NCBI GenBank assembly: GCA_002746415.1
Contig: NVXD01000002.1
Location: forward strand, 186,001 to 250,000
Length of the DNA stretch: 64,000 nucleotides
Reading direction: 5' to 3'
DNA from: Flavobacteriaceae bacterium
GTDB lineage: Bacteria; Bacteroidota; Bacteroidia; Flavobacteriales; Flavobacteriaceae
The notes under the pieces were generated by a model. It saw only the letters and a list, made by a program, of their open reading frames with translations. It made no database searches and was not told where the DNA came from. Position numbers and translations under genes: made by a program. Below, in pieces: positions 46,044-53,470 of the stretch; position 1 is the first letter of the stretch, and every line of letters begins with the position of its first letter.

Positions 46044-46971
46044 TTATATTTTTATTTTGAACAGTCTGTATAAAAATATCATTTGCAGAAGGCACGGTTT
46101 CTTTAAAATGATTAATATTTGCTTTAGAAGATAGATATGTTAATAATTCTCCCGTTTTAGGCGATGGCAATTGTATATTAAAATCTAACTGCTTTTCTTC
46201 TTCGTGAAAATTAGGAATAGTGATTTTGAACTTATCCATAAGCTCTTTTAAAAGTGCTTCTCCATTCTCTACCTGTAGTCCAACATTAAAAATATTGTTT
46301 TTATATGCTTTCTTAATGTCCGATAATTTGCCATCCAATATTTTATTAGATTCATGAATCAATGCAATGTATTCACACAATTCTTCTACTGATTCCATTC
46401 TATGTGTGGAAAAAATTATGGATGCTCCCTTTTCTCTAAGTAGCAATATTTCTTCTTTAATTATATTAGCATTGATGGGGTCAAAACCACTAAAAGGCTC
46501 ATCAAAAATCAATAATTTAGGTTCATGCAGTACGGTGACTATAAACTGTATTTTTTGCGCCATCCCTTTGGAAAGTTCTTGCACTTTTTTGTTCCACCAA
46601 TCTCCAATTTCGAATTTATCAAACCAAAATTTTAATCGCTTTTTAGCCTCATTTTTATGCAACCCTTTTAATTGTGCCAAATACAAAACTTGCTCACCAA
46701 CTTTCATGCTTTTATACAATCCACGTTCTTCTGGCAAATACCCAATCATTGAAATATGTTGGGGCTCCAATGGCTTTCCATCAAAAAAAACTTGTCCAGC
46801 ATCTGGGTAAATAATTTGATTTATAATTCGTATTAGCGTAGTCTTCCCTGCCCCATTAGGACCCAGCAAACCATAAATACTATTTTCAGGAATTTCTAAA
46901 GAAACTTTATTAAGTGCAGTGTAATCTCCAAATCGTTTGGTAACCTCATTTGCAACCAAAATTTTATTCAT
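46036..46971 (-). CDS. ABC transporter ATPase (NatA-like)
   Basis: A 311-residue nucleotide-binding subunit. Walker A is GPNGAGKTT, the Q-loop GYLPEERGLY, the signature LSKGMAQK, Walker B LLIFDEPFSGFDP and the H-loop STHR. It pairs with the permease to the left. The frame is open to 47082, but the added 37 residues have no family match, so the ATG at 46971 (MNKILVANEVTKRFGDYTALN) is used. A -7 element lies just upstream. It is the first gene of the five-gene operon. Confidence 0.94.
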   Translation of the reverse strand: MNKILVANEVTKRFGDYTALNKVSLEIPENSIYGLLGPNGAGKTTLIRIINQIIYPDAGQVFFDGKPLEPQHISMIGYLPEERGLYKSMKVGEQVLYLAQLKGLHKNEAKKRLKFWFDKFEIGDWWNKKVQELSKGMAQKIQFIVTVLHEPKLLIFDEPFSGFDPINANIIKEEILLLREKGASIIFSTHRMESVEELCEYIALIHESNKILDGKLSDIKKAYKNNIFNVGLQVENGEALLKELMDKFKITIPNFHEEEKQLDFNIQLPSPKTGELLTYLSSKANINHFKETVPSANDIFIQTVQNKNING

Positions 46972-46985
46972 GTAAGCAGTTTTAT

Positions 46986-46993
46986 CAAAGATA
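46986..46993 (-). promoter_or_regulatory. Candidate -7 element of the five-gene operon
   Basis: Minus-strand TATCTTTG, 15 bases upstream of the ATPase start. Confidence 0.5.
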
Positions 46994-47144
46994 TAGAAAT
47001 GCAATAAAAGAGCTTTGGGTTTTATGTAAAAACATCTTGCAGATATAGGTATATAACAGTTGCACAAGTTCCCAATTTTCAATAAAATAAATTTGACTTC
47101 CCCTTTTTTAAAGCATTACCAACAAAAAGAAGGGCTTTATTGAA

Positions 47145-47179
47145 AAACAAAACCCACCCTTAAAAAAATTAAGGATGGG
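47145..47179 (-). terminator. Probable terminator after dnaJ
   Basis: CCCATCCTTAA and TTAAGGGTGGG arms (one mismatch) are followed on the minus strand by a T-rich run, about 95 bases past the dnaJ stop. Confidence 0.6.
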
Positions 47180-47273
47180 AAAAAAATTGCTATGAAAAAG
47201 AAAATTAAATATTGGTTTCCCAATACTCATTTCTCAAATATACGTTTTTATTTTGTATCTCTAACCATATTTT

Positions 47274-48404
47274 TTAGGAGAACATATCCTTCACTTTTTC
47301 AAAAAATGACTTGTCGGATTTCTCAGGTTTTGGCTCAAAGTTTTCATTTCCATGCATCCGTTCAAAAAACTCTTTTTGTTCTTTGTTCAATTCTTTGGGT
47401 GTCCAAACGTTAACATGCACCAATAAATCTCCGGTACCATAGCTATTAAGGCTAGAAATTCCTTTTCCTCTTAATCGTAATATTTTCCCCGATTGGATTC
47501 CAGATTCCAATTTTATTCTGACCTTCCCGCCAACAGCATCAATTTCTTTGGATGTTCCTAAAACTGCCTCAGAAAGACTAATATATAGATCATAATGTAA
47601 ATTATCTCCTTCCCTTTTTAAAGAAGAATGCTCTACAGTCTCAATAGCAACAAGTAAATCTCCTGGAATTCCATTTCCGGGCGCATCATTTCCTTTACTG
47701 GAAACTTTTAACTGCATTCCATCTTCTACTCCTGCAGGTATTTTTATAATGACCGTTTCTTCTGCTACTTTTAATCCATGAGCATCTGCATCACTGGGAC
47801 GTTTATCTAATATTTGCCCACTACCACCACACACATTACAAGCAGCTGCTGTTTGCATTCTACCTAAAATAGTATTGGTTATTTTGGTTATTTGCCCACT
47901 ACCACCACATGTGTTGCAGGTTTTATAGGTAACTCCTTCTGCTTTTACCTTTCTACGGACTTTTACTTTTTTCTCAACACCATTGGCAATTTCTTCCAAA
48001 TTAAGTTTCACCCTAATTCTTAGGTTGCTTCCTTTTACTCTTCGCTGGCCACCGCCACCAAAACCTCCAAAGCCACTAAATCCACCGCCGCCGCCGCCGC
48101 CGAAGCCTCCAAAAATATCGCCAAACTGACTAAAGATGTCATCCATGTTCATTCCACCACCACCGAAGCCGCCGCCACCAGCTTCAAATGCAGCATGTCC
48201 GTATTGGTCGTATCGAGCTTTTTTATCAGCATCACTCAATATTTCATAAGCTTCTGCAGCTTTCTTGAACATTTCTTCTGCCTTGGTATTCCCAGGATTT
48301 TTATCCGGATGGAATTCAATTGCCTTTTTCCGATAGCCTTTTTTAATTTCAGCTGCCGTTGCATTTTTGGTTACTCCTAGTAAATCGTAATAATCCTCCT
48401 TCAT
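47274..48404 (-). CDS. dnaJ: Chaperone DnaJ (Hsp40) with reduced zinc finger
   Basis: A 376-residue co-chaperone that delivers substrates to DnaK. The J domain (about 4-70) has the HPD motif (EFHPDKNPG). The Gly/Phe region is glycine-rich. The central domain shows only two Cys-x2-Cys-GGSG motifs (TCNTCGGSG, ACNVCGGSG), not the four of E. coli DnaJ, so one zinc site is expected. Two C-terminal peptide-binding domains follow (IPAGVEDGMQLKVSSKGND..., LRGKGISSL). It is ten bases after grpE on the same strand. The dnaK gene is not in the window. Confidence 0.95.
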   Translation of the reverse strand: MKEDYYDLLGVTKNATAAEIKKGYRKKAIEFHPDKNPGNTKAEEMFKKAAEAYEILSDADKKARYDQYGHAAFEAGGGGFGGGGMNMDDIFSQFGDIFGGFGGGGGGGFSGFGGFGGGGQRRVKGSNLRIRVKLNLEEIANGVEKKVKVRRKVKAEGVTYKTCNTCGGSGQITKITNTILGRMQTAAACNVCGGSGQILDKRPSDADAHGLKVAEETVIIKIPAGVEDGMQLKVSSKGNDAPGNGIPGDLLVAIETVEHSSLKREGDNLHYDLYISLSEAVLGTSKEIDAVGGKVRIKLESGIQSGKILRLRGKGISSLNSYGTGDLLVHVNVWTPKELNKEQKEFFERMHGNENFEPKPEKSDKSFFEKVKDMFS

Positions 48405-48413
48405 TCTGTATTT

Positions 48414-48965
48414 TTAGTTACCCACCACAACTTTTGGATGGCGAATGATTTTATCTCCTAGTTTAAATCCTTTTTCTATAACATCAATGACCTTTCCCTT
48501 TAGCTTTTTGCTAGGCGCTGGTATTTGTGTTATGGCATCATGGACTTCAGCATCAAAAGTGTCTCCTGCCTTTGTACCTACTTCCTCCAAGCCCTTACCT
48601 TTCAAGATTTCTTTAAACTTATTGCTTATGAGCTCTACGCCTGTAAACATTTCTTTGTCTTCAGATTTAGAAAGTTCTTTTAAAGCACGATCAAAATCAT
48701 CTATAATCGGCAACATGGAAACAATTACTTCTTGTCCTGCTGTTCTAAACAACTCAATTCTTTCTTTGGATGTACGTTTCTTATAATTCTCAAATTCAGC
48801 AAAAAGACGCAGGAACTTATCTTTCTCTTTTGCCAAATCACCGTTAAGTTGCTCTTCTACACTTATTTCCTCAACTTGCTCTTCAACATCATTTAGCTCC
48901 TCCTCATTTATTTGTGGTTCAGAAACTGACTGGTCCATATTTTCGACTTTATCTTTATTACTCAT
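48414..48965 (-). CDS. grpE: Nucleotide exchange factor GrpE
   Basis: A 183-residue homodimeric factor that releases ADP from DnaK. The acidic start (EEELNDVEEQVEEISVEEQ) leads into the long coiled-coil helix (KEKDKFLRLFAEFENYKKRTSKERIELF). The C-terminal beta domain includes GDTFDAEVHDAITQIPAPSKKLKGKVIDVIEKGFKLGDKIIRHPKVVVGN. It forms an operon with dnaJ. Confidence 0.95.
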   Translation of the reverse strand: MSNKDKVENMDQSVSEPQINEEELNDVEEQVEEISVEEQLNGDLAKEKDKFLRLFAEFENYKKRTSKERIELFRTAGQEVIVSMLPIIDDFDRALKELSKSEDKEMFTGVELISNKFKEILKGKGLEEVGTKAGDTFDAEVHDAITQIPAPSKKLKGKVIDVIEKGFKLGDKIIRHPKVVVGN

Positions 48966-49084
48966 TTAATTAGTGTTATAATATCTGATTTTAGGATGGC
49001 AAAAGTACTGCCAATTCTTCAAAAATGTCAAAATGTCACTAAACTTTATTGCTTAAACTTCACATAACTAACCATTCGCTTACT

Positions 49085-49765
49085 TTATAGCTTCTTGTTA
49101 TCCAATACTTTTCTTGCCCTTAACATTTCTCTTTTTCCTGGAGGGCCCGGTAAACGTTCCACTGTAAAACCAACCGTCTGCATTGCTCTTCTAACACTTC
49201 CTTTTGCGGAATAAGTCACAAGAATTCCATTTTCTTTTAGAGCATTGTACATTTTTAAAAAAATAACTTCTGTCCATAGCTCTGGTTGTACTCTAGCTCC
49301 AAAAGCATCAAAATAGATAAGATTATACCTTTCCTCTTCATCAATCTCCAAAAAATCTTTTTTTTGTTTGATTAAGGTGAATTGGTCAGAAATGACATTA
49401 GTTGAGTCCCAAGGAGCTTGGTGCATTTCATTAAAACCATCCTTAAAAGTAGTTGCATTGAGTTCCGAAATGTAATTGAGTCCTTCTAACTCTTCTAAAA
49501 TAACAGGATACTTTTCAACTCCCGTATATTCAATATCCAAGTTAAAATTGACTGATTCCTTCCATGTTATCAAAGCATTTAAACCTGTACCAAAACCTAT
49601 TTCCAATATAGACAAGGGTTGTTTATTAAATAACGAAAGTCCATGCTTTATGAAGACATGATAAGCTTCTTGGATAGCACCATGTTTAGAATGGTACTGC
49701 TCATCCCAATCCTCTATCTGTATAGTCTTGGAACCGTCTGATGTAGTAATTATTTTTCTTTTCAA
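49085..49765 (-). CDS. mnmD: tRNA (5-methylaminomethyl-2-thiouridine)-methyltransferase MnmD
   Basis: A 226-residue methyltransferase that makes the last step of the mnm5U modification at the tRNA wobble position. The SAM motif LEIGFGTGLNALIT is near residue 53, followed by VEKYP and YFDAFGARVQPELWT. It lacks the FAD-oxidase half of E. coli MnmC, so it is the stand-alone MnmD type. It is one base from the DUF4920 gene on the same strand. Confidence 0.93.
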   Translation of the reverse strand: MKRKIITTSDGSKTIQIEDWDEQYHSKHGAIQEAYHVFIKHGLSLFNKQPLSILEIGFGTGLNALITWKESVNFNLDIEYTGVEKYPVILEELEGLNYISELNATTFKDGFNEMHQAPWDSTNVISDQFTLIKQKKDFLEIDEEERYNLIYFDAFGARVQPELWTEVIFLKMYNALKENGILVTYSAKGSVRRAMQTVGFTVERLPGPPGKREMLRARKVLDNKKL

Positions 49766-49766
49766 C

Positions 49767-50240
49767 TTATTTTTTTAGAAGAACTGCGTCCGCCTCAAAA
49801 CTATATGTTTTTTTCACTTTGTTGATTTTTGCTATTTCAGCATCACTCACTCCAACATCTTTCGCAAAATGACGCTGATCTTCAACGCTCATTTCCTCAA
49901 CAAAAGCCAAACCATTTACCACAACCTCTTTACCAACAATATCCATTGGCATAAAAAAACCATAGTCTTTAAAACGAACCATAGTCTCTTTACCATCTTC
50001 CAAACTAAGCGTCATCCAGCATCCTTTGGCTTGGCAAACTCCAGTAACAATAGCGGAAAACTTTGTGGATATGGTATCATTCACCTTTAAGCTTTGGTAG
50101 TTATTAAAAGCTTCAACAGTAGTATTGGTATTAACTGCATTCATCTGTTTTCCAAAAGATAAAAATTCTGTTTGCTGCGCATGACCTAAAAAAGAAAAAC
50201 ACAATGATAACATCAAGAACGCTGTATTAAAACCTTTCAT
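49767..50240 (-). CDS. DUF4920 exported protein
   Basis: A 157-residue exported protein with a signal peptide ending LGHAQ (about residue 22). The DUF4920 core includes FSAIVTGVCQAKGCWMTLSLEDGKETMVRFKDYGFFMP, with the Cys pair (CQAKGC) that could bind metal or form a disulfide. Its function is unknown. It lies immediately upstream of mnmD on the same strand, and its start faces ilvE. Confidence 0.85.
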   Translation of the reverse strand: MKGFNTAFLMLSLCFSFLGHAQQTEFLSFGKQMNAVNTNTTVEAFNNYQSLKVNDTISTKFSAIVTGVCQAKGCWMTLSLEDGKETMVRFKDYGFFMPMDIVGKEVVVNGLAFVEEMSVEDQRHFAKDVGVSDAEIAKINKVKKTYSFEADAVLLKK

Positions 50241-50345
50241 ATTTCTTAATTTTTTGAATTACTCTGCAAAACTCAACAATTTTGACTAAAAAAAGAAGAT
50301 CAACTTCGGATATTTCATTAATTTTACTCCCTAAAATAGTTTGTT

Positions 50346-51413
50346 ATGATCGATGCAACTGTACAGAATATCGTTGTTGAAAAAGCTAAAACGTCAAAAA
50401 TCGACCAAATAGATTTTGATAATTTATCTTTTGGTAGTGTTTTCACGGACCATATGCTCGTCTGCACTTATAAAAATGGCGCATGGGAAGTCCCTCAAAT
50501 TATACCATACCAACCTATTGTATTAGACCCATCCGCAAAGATTTTCCATTATGGACAATCCATTTTCGAAGGAATGAAAGCTTATAGGGATAAGAATGAT
50601 GATGTGTTTTTGTTTCGCCCGTTGGATAATCAGAAACGCTTAAATGTTTCAGCCAAAAGAATGGCAATTCCTGAATTACCTGAAGATTATTTTATGGAAG
50701 GATTAAAAACCCTTTTGCAATTAGAGAAAAAATGGATTCCACAATCTAAAGGTAGTTCCTTATATATAAGGCCTTTTATTTTTGCATCTGGGGAAGGACT
50801 GCATGCATCACCAGCAAACGAGTATAAATTTATAATTACTTGTGCGCCTTCTGGTGCCTATTTCTCTGGCAAGGTAAAAGTATTGATTGAGGAAACATAT
50901 TCTAGATCTGCAAATGGTGGCGTTGGGTTTGCTAAAACTGGCGGTAATTATGCTGGTCAATTTTACCCAACACAGTTGGCTGTTAAAAAAGGATATCAGC
51001 AAGTTATCTGGACAGATGACAATACACATGAATATATTGAGGAGGCTGGTGCAATGAACATTTTCATAAGAATAAATGACACCTTGATTACTGGCCCAAC
51101 AAGCGATCGAATTCTTGACGGAATAACCCGTAAAAGCATCATCGCTATTGCGGAAGATGAGGGAATTACCGTGGAAATCAGAAAAATCACAGTAAATGAA
51201 GTTGTTGAAGCTTCAAAAAACGGCACACTTAAAGAAATGTTTGGTGCTGGAACCGCTGCTGTTGTTTCACCTATATCTGGTTTTGGTCATAAAAATGTAG
51301 ATTATGATTTGCCAGAATTGGAAAACAGTTATGCAGCCTTATTAAAAAAACGTATTACTGACATTCAATATAATAGAACTGATGACAAATTTGGTTGGCG
51401 ATATAAAGTATAA
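50346..51413 (+). CDS. ilvE: Branched-chain amino acid aminotransferase
   Basis: A 355-residue fold-type IV PLP enzyme that transaminates leucine, isoleucine and valine. The PLP lysine lies in FAKTGGNYAGQ, and the family motif EYIEEAGAMNIFI follows. ITGPTSDRILDGITRKSIIAIA is intact. It is monocistronic: a strong terminator follows at 51444. Confidence 0.95.
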   Translation: MIDATVQNIVVEKAKTSKIDQIDFDNLSFGSVFTDHMLVCTYKNGAWEVPQIIPYQPIVLDPSAKIFHYGQSIFEGMKAYRDKNDDVFLFRPLDNQKRLNVSAKRMAIPELPEDYFMEGLKTLLQLEKKWIPQSKGSSLYIRPFIFASGEGLHASPANEYKFIITCAPSGAYFSGKVKVLIEETYSRSANGGVGFAKTGGNYAGQFYPTQLAVKKGYQQVIWTDDNTHEYIEEAGAMNIFIRINDTLITGPTSDRILDGITRKSIIAIAEDEGITVEIRKITVNEVVEASKNGTLKEMFGAGTAAVVSPISGFGHKNVDYDLPELENSYAALLKKRITDIQYNRTDDKFGWRYKV

Positions 51414-51443
51414 AGACGTGATACTATTTTTACATCTAAAAAT

Positions 51444-51471
51444 AAAAAGAGCCCTGACCAGGGCTCTTTTT
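51444..51471 (+). terminator. Bidirectional terminator of ilvE and the MazG-like gene
   Basis: AAAAAGAGCCCTG and CAGGGCTCTTTTT form a long stem with a two-base loop and T on both strands. It overlaps the stop of the convergent MazG-like gene by two bases. Confidence 0.9.
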
Positions 51472-51859
51472 ATTTTTTATCAAGAATACTTTTAATATCT
51501 GGCTTAAAATAATTTGGTCCTTTTAACACTTTCCCATCTTCGCGGTAAATAGGCTTCCCATCTTCTCCCAACTTACTCATATTACTACACTGAATCTCAT
51601 TGAACACTTCTTCAATCTTATGTTGCATGCCATGTTCTATAATTGTACCGCACAGAATATAAAGCATGTCTCCCAAAGCATCAGCAACTTCGATCATGTC
51701 ATTACTAGTTGCTGCCTCTAAGTATTCTTTATTCTCTTCATCCATTAGATTAAAACGGAGCAGGTTTTTTTTAGCTCCTAAATCTGCCACCATATTTTGA
51801 GACACTCCCAAACCAAATGATTTATGGAACTGTTCAACTGCTTTTATTCTTGTCTTCAT
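51470..51859 (-). CDS. MazG-like nucleoside triphosphate pyrophosphohydrolase family protein
   Basis: A 129-residue all-alpha NTP-pyrophosphatase-like protein of the MazG/phosphoribosyl-ATP pyrophosphohydrolase type. The metal-binding residues are in DEENKEYLEA and DMIEVADALGDMLYILCG, the EExxE-ExxD pattern. A C-terminal segment (GKPIYREDGKVLKGPNYFKPDI) is typical of the related phage and bacterial proteins. It probably cleans up non-canonical nucleotides. Confidence 0.85.
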   Translation of the reverse strand: MKTRIKAVEQFHKSFGLGVSQNMVADLGAKKNLLRFNLMDEENKEYLEAATSNDMIEVADALGDMLYILCGTIIEHGMQHKIEEVFNEIQCSNMSKLGEDGKPIYREDGKVLKGPNYFKPDIKSILDKK

Positions 51860-51914
51860 TATCGATTTATTTAAAGAGAACCCATTAATTTTTTTTCATT
51901 TAAATAAGTTCTGT

Positions 51915-51922
51915 TAATTTTG
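51915..51922 (+). promoter_or_regulatory. Candidate -7 element of the 62-residue membrane protein
   Basis: TAATTTTG, 16 bases upstream of the ATG at 51939. A short 5' leader is implied. Confidence 0.5.
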
Positions 51923-51938
51923 CATAAAAATATAAAAT

Positions 51939-52127
51939 ATGTTCAGCACAGGGCAATTAATTTTTGCAGGTCTTTTTGTAATTACTTTTATAATCATTCT
52001 AACCCTTTCCTATAAAAAAGATAAAAAATTACATCTTAAGAATTATAAGGGTACTAAATGGGTGCTATTAACCTTTATAGCATTCATAATTTTTCTATTT
52101 ATCATTAAAGAGGTTCTAAAAAATTAA
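51939..52127 (+). CDS. Small two-helix membrane protein, conserved in flavobacteria
   Basis: A 62-residue protein with two helices (GQLIFAGLFVITFIIILTLSY and KWVLLTFIAFIIFLFIIKEVL) joined by a basic loop (KKDKKLHLKNYKG). The arrangement, with MFSTGQL at the start, is one I recall among flavobacterial hypothetical proteins. It precedes the tiny SVN-family copy C and crcB on the same strand. Function unknown. Confidence 0.75.
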   Translation: MFSTGQLIFAGLFVITFIIILTLSYKKDKKLHLKNYKGTKWVLLTFIAFIIFLFIIKEVLKN

Positions 52128-52207
52128 CAGTTTTATTACGTACACTACAAAAATTAATGATTTCACAACATTATTGGGCTTTCTCTCGTATAAGATAAGA
52201 AAAGACG

Positions 52208-52215
52208 TACTTTTG
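52208..52215 (+). promoter_or_regulatory. Candidate -7 element of copy C and crcB
   Basis: TACTTTTG matches TAnnTTTG, 27 bases upstream of the ATG at 52243. No -33 box was found at the usual spacing. Confidence 0.45.
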
Positions 52216-52242
52216 CGTTATAATGTTAAGAAATTCAGTTGA

Positions 52243-52422
52243 ATGGTAACTTTTTTTAGCTTATTATTAGTATTATTGGGGATCAATGCGATCCTATTGA
52301 TTTTTAGTGTAAACCGAACAAATGGTAAAGTAAGAAAAACCAGGAGTTCTATTTCTAAAACTCCTATCACACAAATCTACCCTATAAATTTAGCTCCAAC
52401 AAATTACAAAAAAGCCATTTAG
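52243..52422 (+). CDS. Small single-helix membrane protein, SVN family, copy C (longer)
   Basis: The frame encodes 59 residues. Its first part, MVTFFSLLLVLLGINAILLI then FSVNRTNGK, aligns without gaps with copies A and B (FF, Asn15, LL, SVNR). A basic, Thr/Ser-rich tail of about 35 residues follows (KVRKTRSSISKTPITQ). It ends 17 bases before crcB, so the two probably share a transcript from the -7 element at 52208. Function unknown. Confidence 0.65.
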   Translation: MVTFFSLLLVLLGINAILLIFSVNRTNGKVRKTRSSISKTPITQIYPINLAPTNYKKAI

Positions 52423-52439
52423 TTTTATACTTTTAAAGT

Positions 52440-52811
52440 ATGAAACAAATGTTCATAGTATTTTTTGGTGGAGGCATTGGAAGCATATTACGCTTCTTCA
52501 TTAGCAAGACTCTTAACGGGTATTCACACAATTTTTTTCTAGGTACTTTTTTGGTCAATATCATTGGTTGTCTATTGATAGGTTTTATTTTAGGTATCTC
52601 ATCTAAAAACAACTACCTATCTCAAAATCAAGCATTATTACTTTCCACGGGTTTCTGCGGAGGCTTTACTACTTTTTCCACATTTGCATTTGAAGGACAC
52701 TCCTTTTTAAAAACCGGAGCTATTTTTCAATTTTCCTTATATACCATATTGAGCATTGTTATTGGTGTTACAGCGGTTGCAATAGGGCTGTGGCTTTCTA
52801 AAGTGTTATAA
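52440..52811 (+). CDS. crcB: Fluoride channel CrcB/Fluc
   Basis: A 123-residue four-helix protein that forms a dual-topology dimer and exports fluoride. The family motifs are GGGIGSILRFFIS at the start, GTFLVNIIGCLLIGF and GFCGGFTTFSTFAFE, which hold the central sodium-site and gating residues. I see no fluoride riboswitch upstream; the region is instead filled by small membrane protein copy C. Confidence 0.93.
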   Translation: MKQMFIVFFGGGIGSILRFFISKTLNGYSHNFFLGTFLVNIIGCLLIGFILGISSKNNYLSQNQALLLSTGFCGGFTTFSTFAFEGHSFLKTGAIFQFSLYTILSIVIGVTAVAIGLWLSKVL

Positions 52812-52983
52812 ACAACACTTTTTCTTATATTTTTATTTTTTTTGATATAAAAACAAGCATTTCTCTTCTTTTTTAAACTATTCGCAGTGATAAGCCTCTT
52901 TTCACTGCTTAATTCCCAAATACCTACAATAAACGTTGTACAATAATAACCATATAATCAATTTTTATATTAATAAAGAGCAT

Positions 52984-53004
52984 TACCCTCAAAATAATAG
53001 GGTA
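52984..53004. promoter_or_regulatory. Inverted repeat 1 upstream of PII (TACCCT/AGGGTA)
   Basis: Six-base arms around CAAAATAAT. It is nearly the same as the second repeat at 53039 (CCCTCAAA core), centred about 53 bp upstream of it. Confidence 0.6.
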
Positions 53005-53038
53005 TCTATTGAAATAAGAATAAAAATTGTACTAACCT

Positions 53039-53056
53039 CCCCTCAAATTATAGGGG
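53039..53056. promoter_or_regulatory. Inverted repeat 2 upstream of PII (CCCCT/AGGGG)
   Basis: Five-base arms around CAAATTAT. It is centred about 30 bases upstream of the -7 box at 53073, an activator-type position. Confidence 0.6.
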
Positions 53057-53072
53057 CATAAATATTTTAACA

Positions 53073-53080
53073 TATATTTG
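53073..53080 (+). promoter_or_regulatory. Candidate -7 element of the PII-amtB genes (TATATTTG)
   Basis: This exactly fits TAnnTTTG, 23 bases upstream of the PII ATG. There is no -33 TTTG box; the second inverted repeat is near that position, which suits activated transcription. Confidence 0.55.
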
Positions 53081-53103
53081 GCGGCATAAACAACAAATTA
53101 ATT

Positions 53104-53442
53104 ATGAAAAAAATCGAGGCAATTATCCGAAAATCAAGATTTGATGAGGTGAAAAAAGCACTCCATCTAATTGATGTTAACTTCTTTAGTTACTGGGATG
53201 TAACTGGAGTTGGAAATGAAAAGCAAGGCCATGTTTATCGTGGTATCTCTTACAGCACAACTGATATCCAAAGAAGATTTTTAAGCATTATAGTATCTGA
53301 TGAGTTTTTGGAAAGAACAGTGAACACCGTTTTAGAATCAGCATACACAGGTAATGTGGGCGACGGTAAAGTTTTTGTTTCAGAAATAGCAGAGGCATAT
53401 AGAATTAGAACCAAAGAAAGCGGTAACGCTGGAATCAACTAA
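53104..53442 (+). CDS. glnB: Nitrogen regulatory protein P-II
   Basis: A 112-residue signal-transduction protein that senses 2-oxoglutarate and ATP/ADP and controls AmtB. The start KKIEAIIRKSRFDEVKKAL is conserved. The T-loop (GNEKQGHVYRGISYSTTDIQRRF) is two residues shorter than E. coli GlnB near the GHTELYRG segment but retains the YRG tyrosine. The B- and C-loops are ESAYTGNVGDGKVFVSEIAEAYRIRTKE. Being 28 bases before amtB, it is functionally GlnK-like. Transcription probably begins at 53073. Confidence 0.93.
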   Translation: MKKIEAIIRKSRFDEVKKALHLIDVNFFSYWDVTGVGNEKQGHVYRGISYSTTDIQRRFLSIIVSDEFLERTVNTVLESAYTGNVGDGKVFVSEIAEAYRIRTKESGNAGIN

Positions 53443-53470
53443 ACAATTAAACTAACTAACAAGTAACAAT

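Noticed and set aside
46972-47082. Longer start of the NatA-like ATPase
   Set aside because: The extra 37 residues precede a normal ABC start, include the predicted promoter region and have no match to the family.
48080-48180. GCC/CCG triplet repeats
   Set aside because: They are the glycine codons of the DnaJ Gly/Phe region on the minus strand and not a separate repeat element.
52423-52440. Fluoride riboswitch before crcB
   Set aside because: Only 17 bases separate crcB from the upstream small frame, and no pseudoknot-like structure could be seen.
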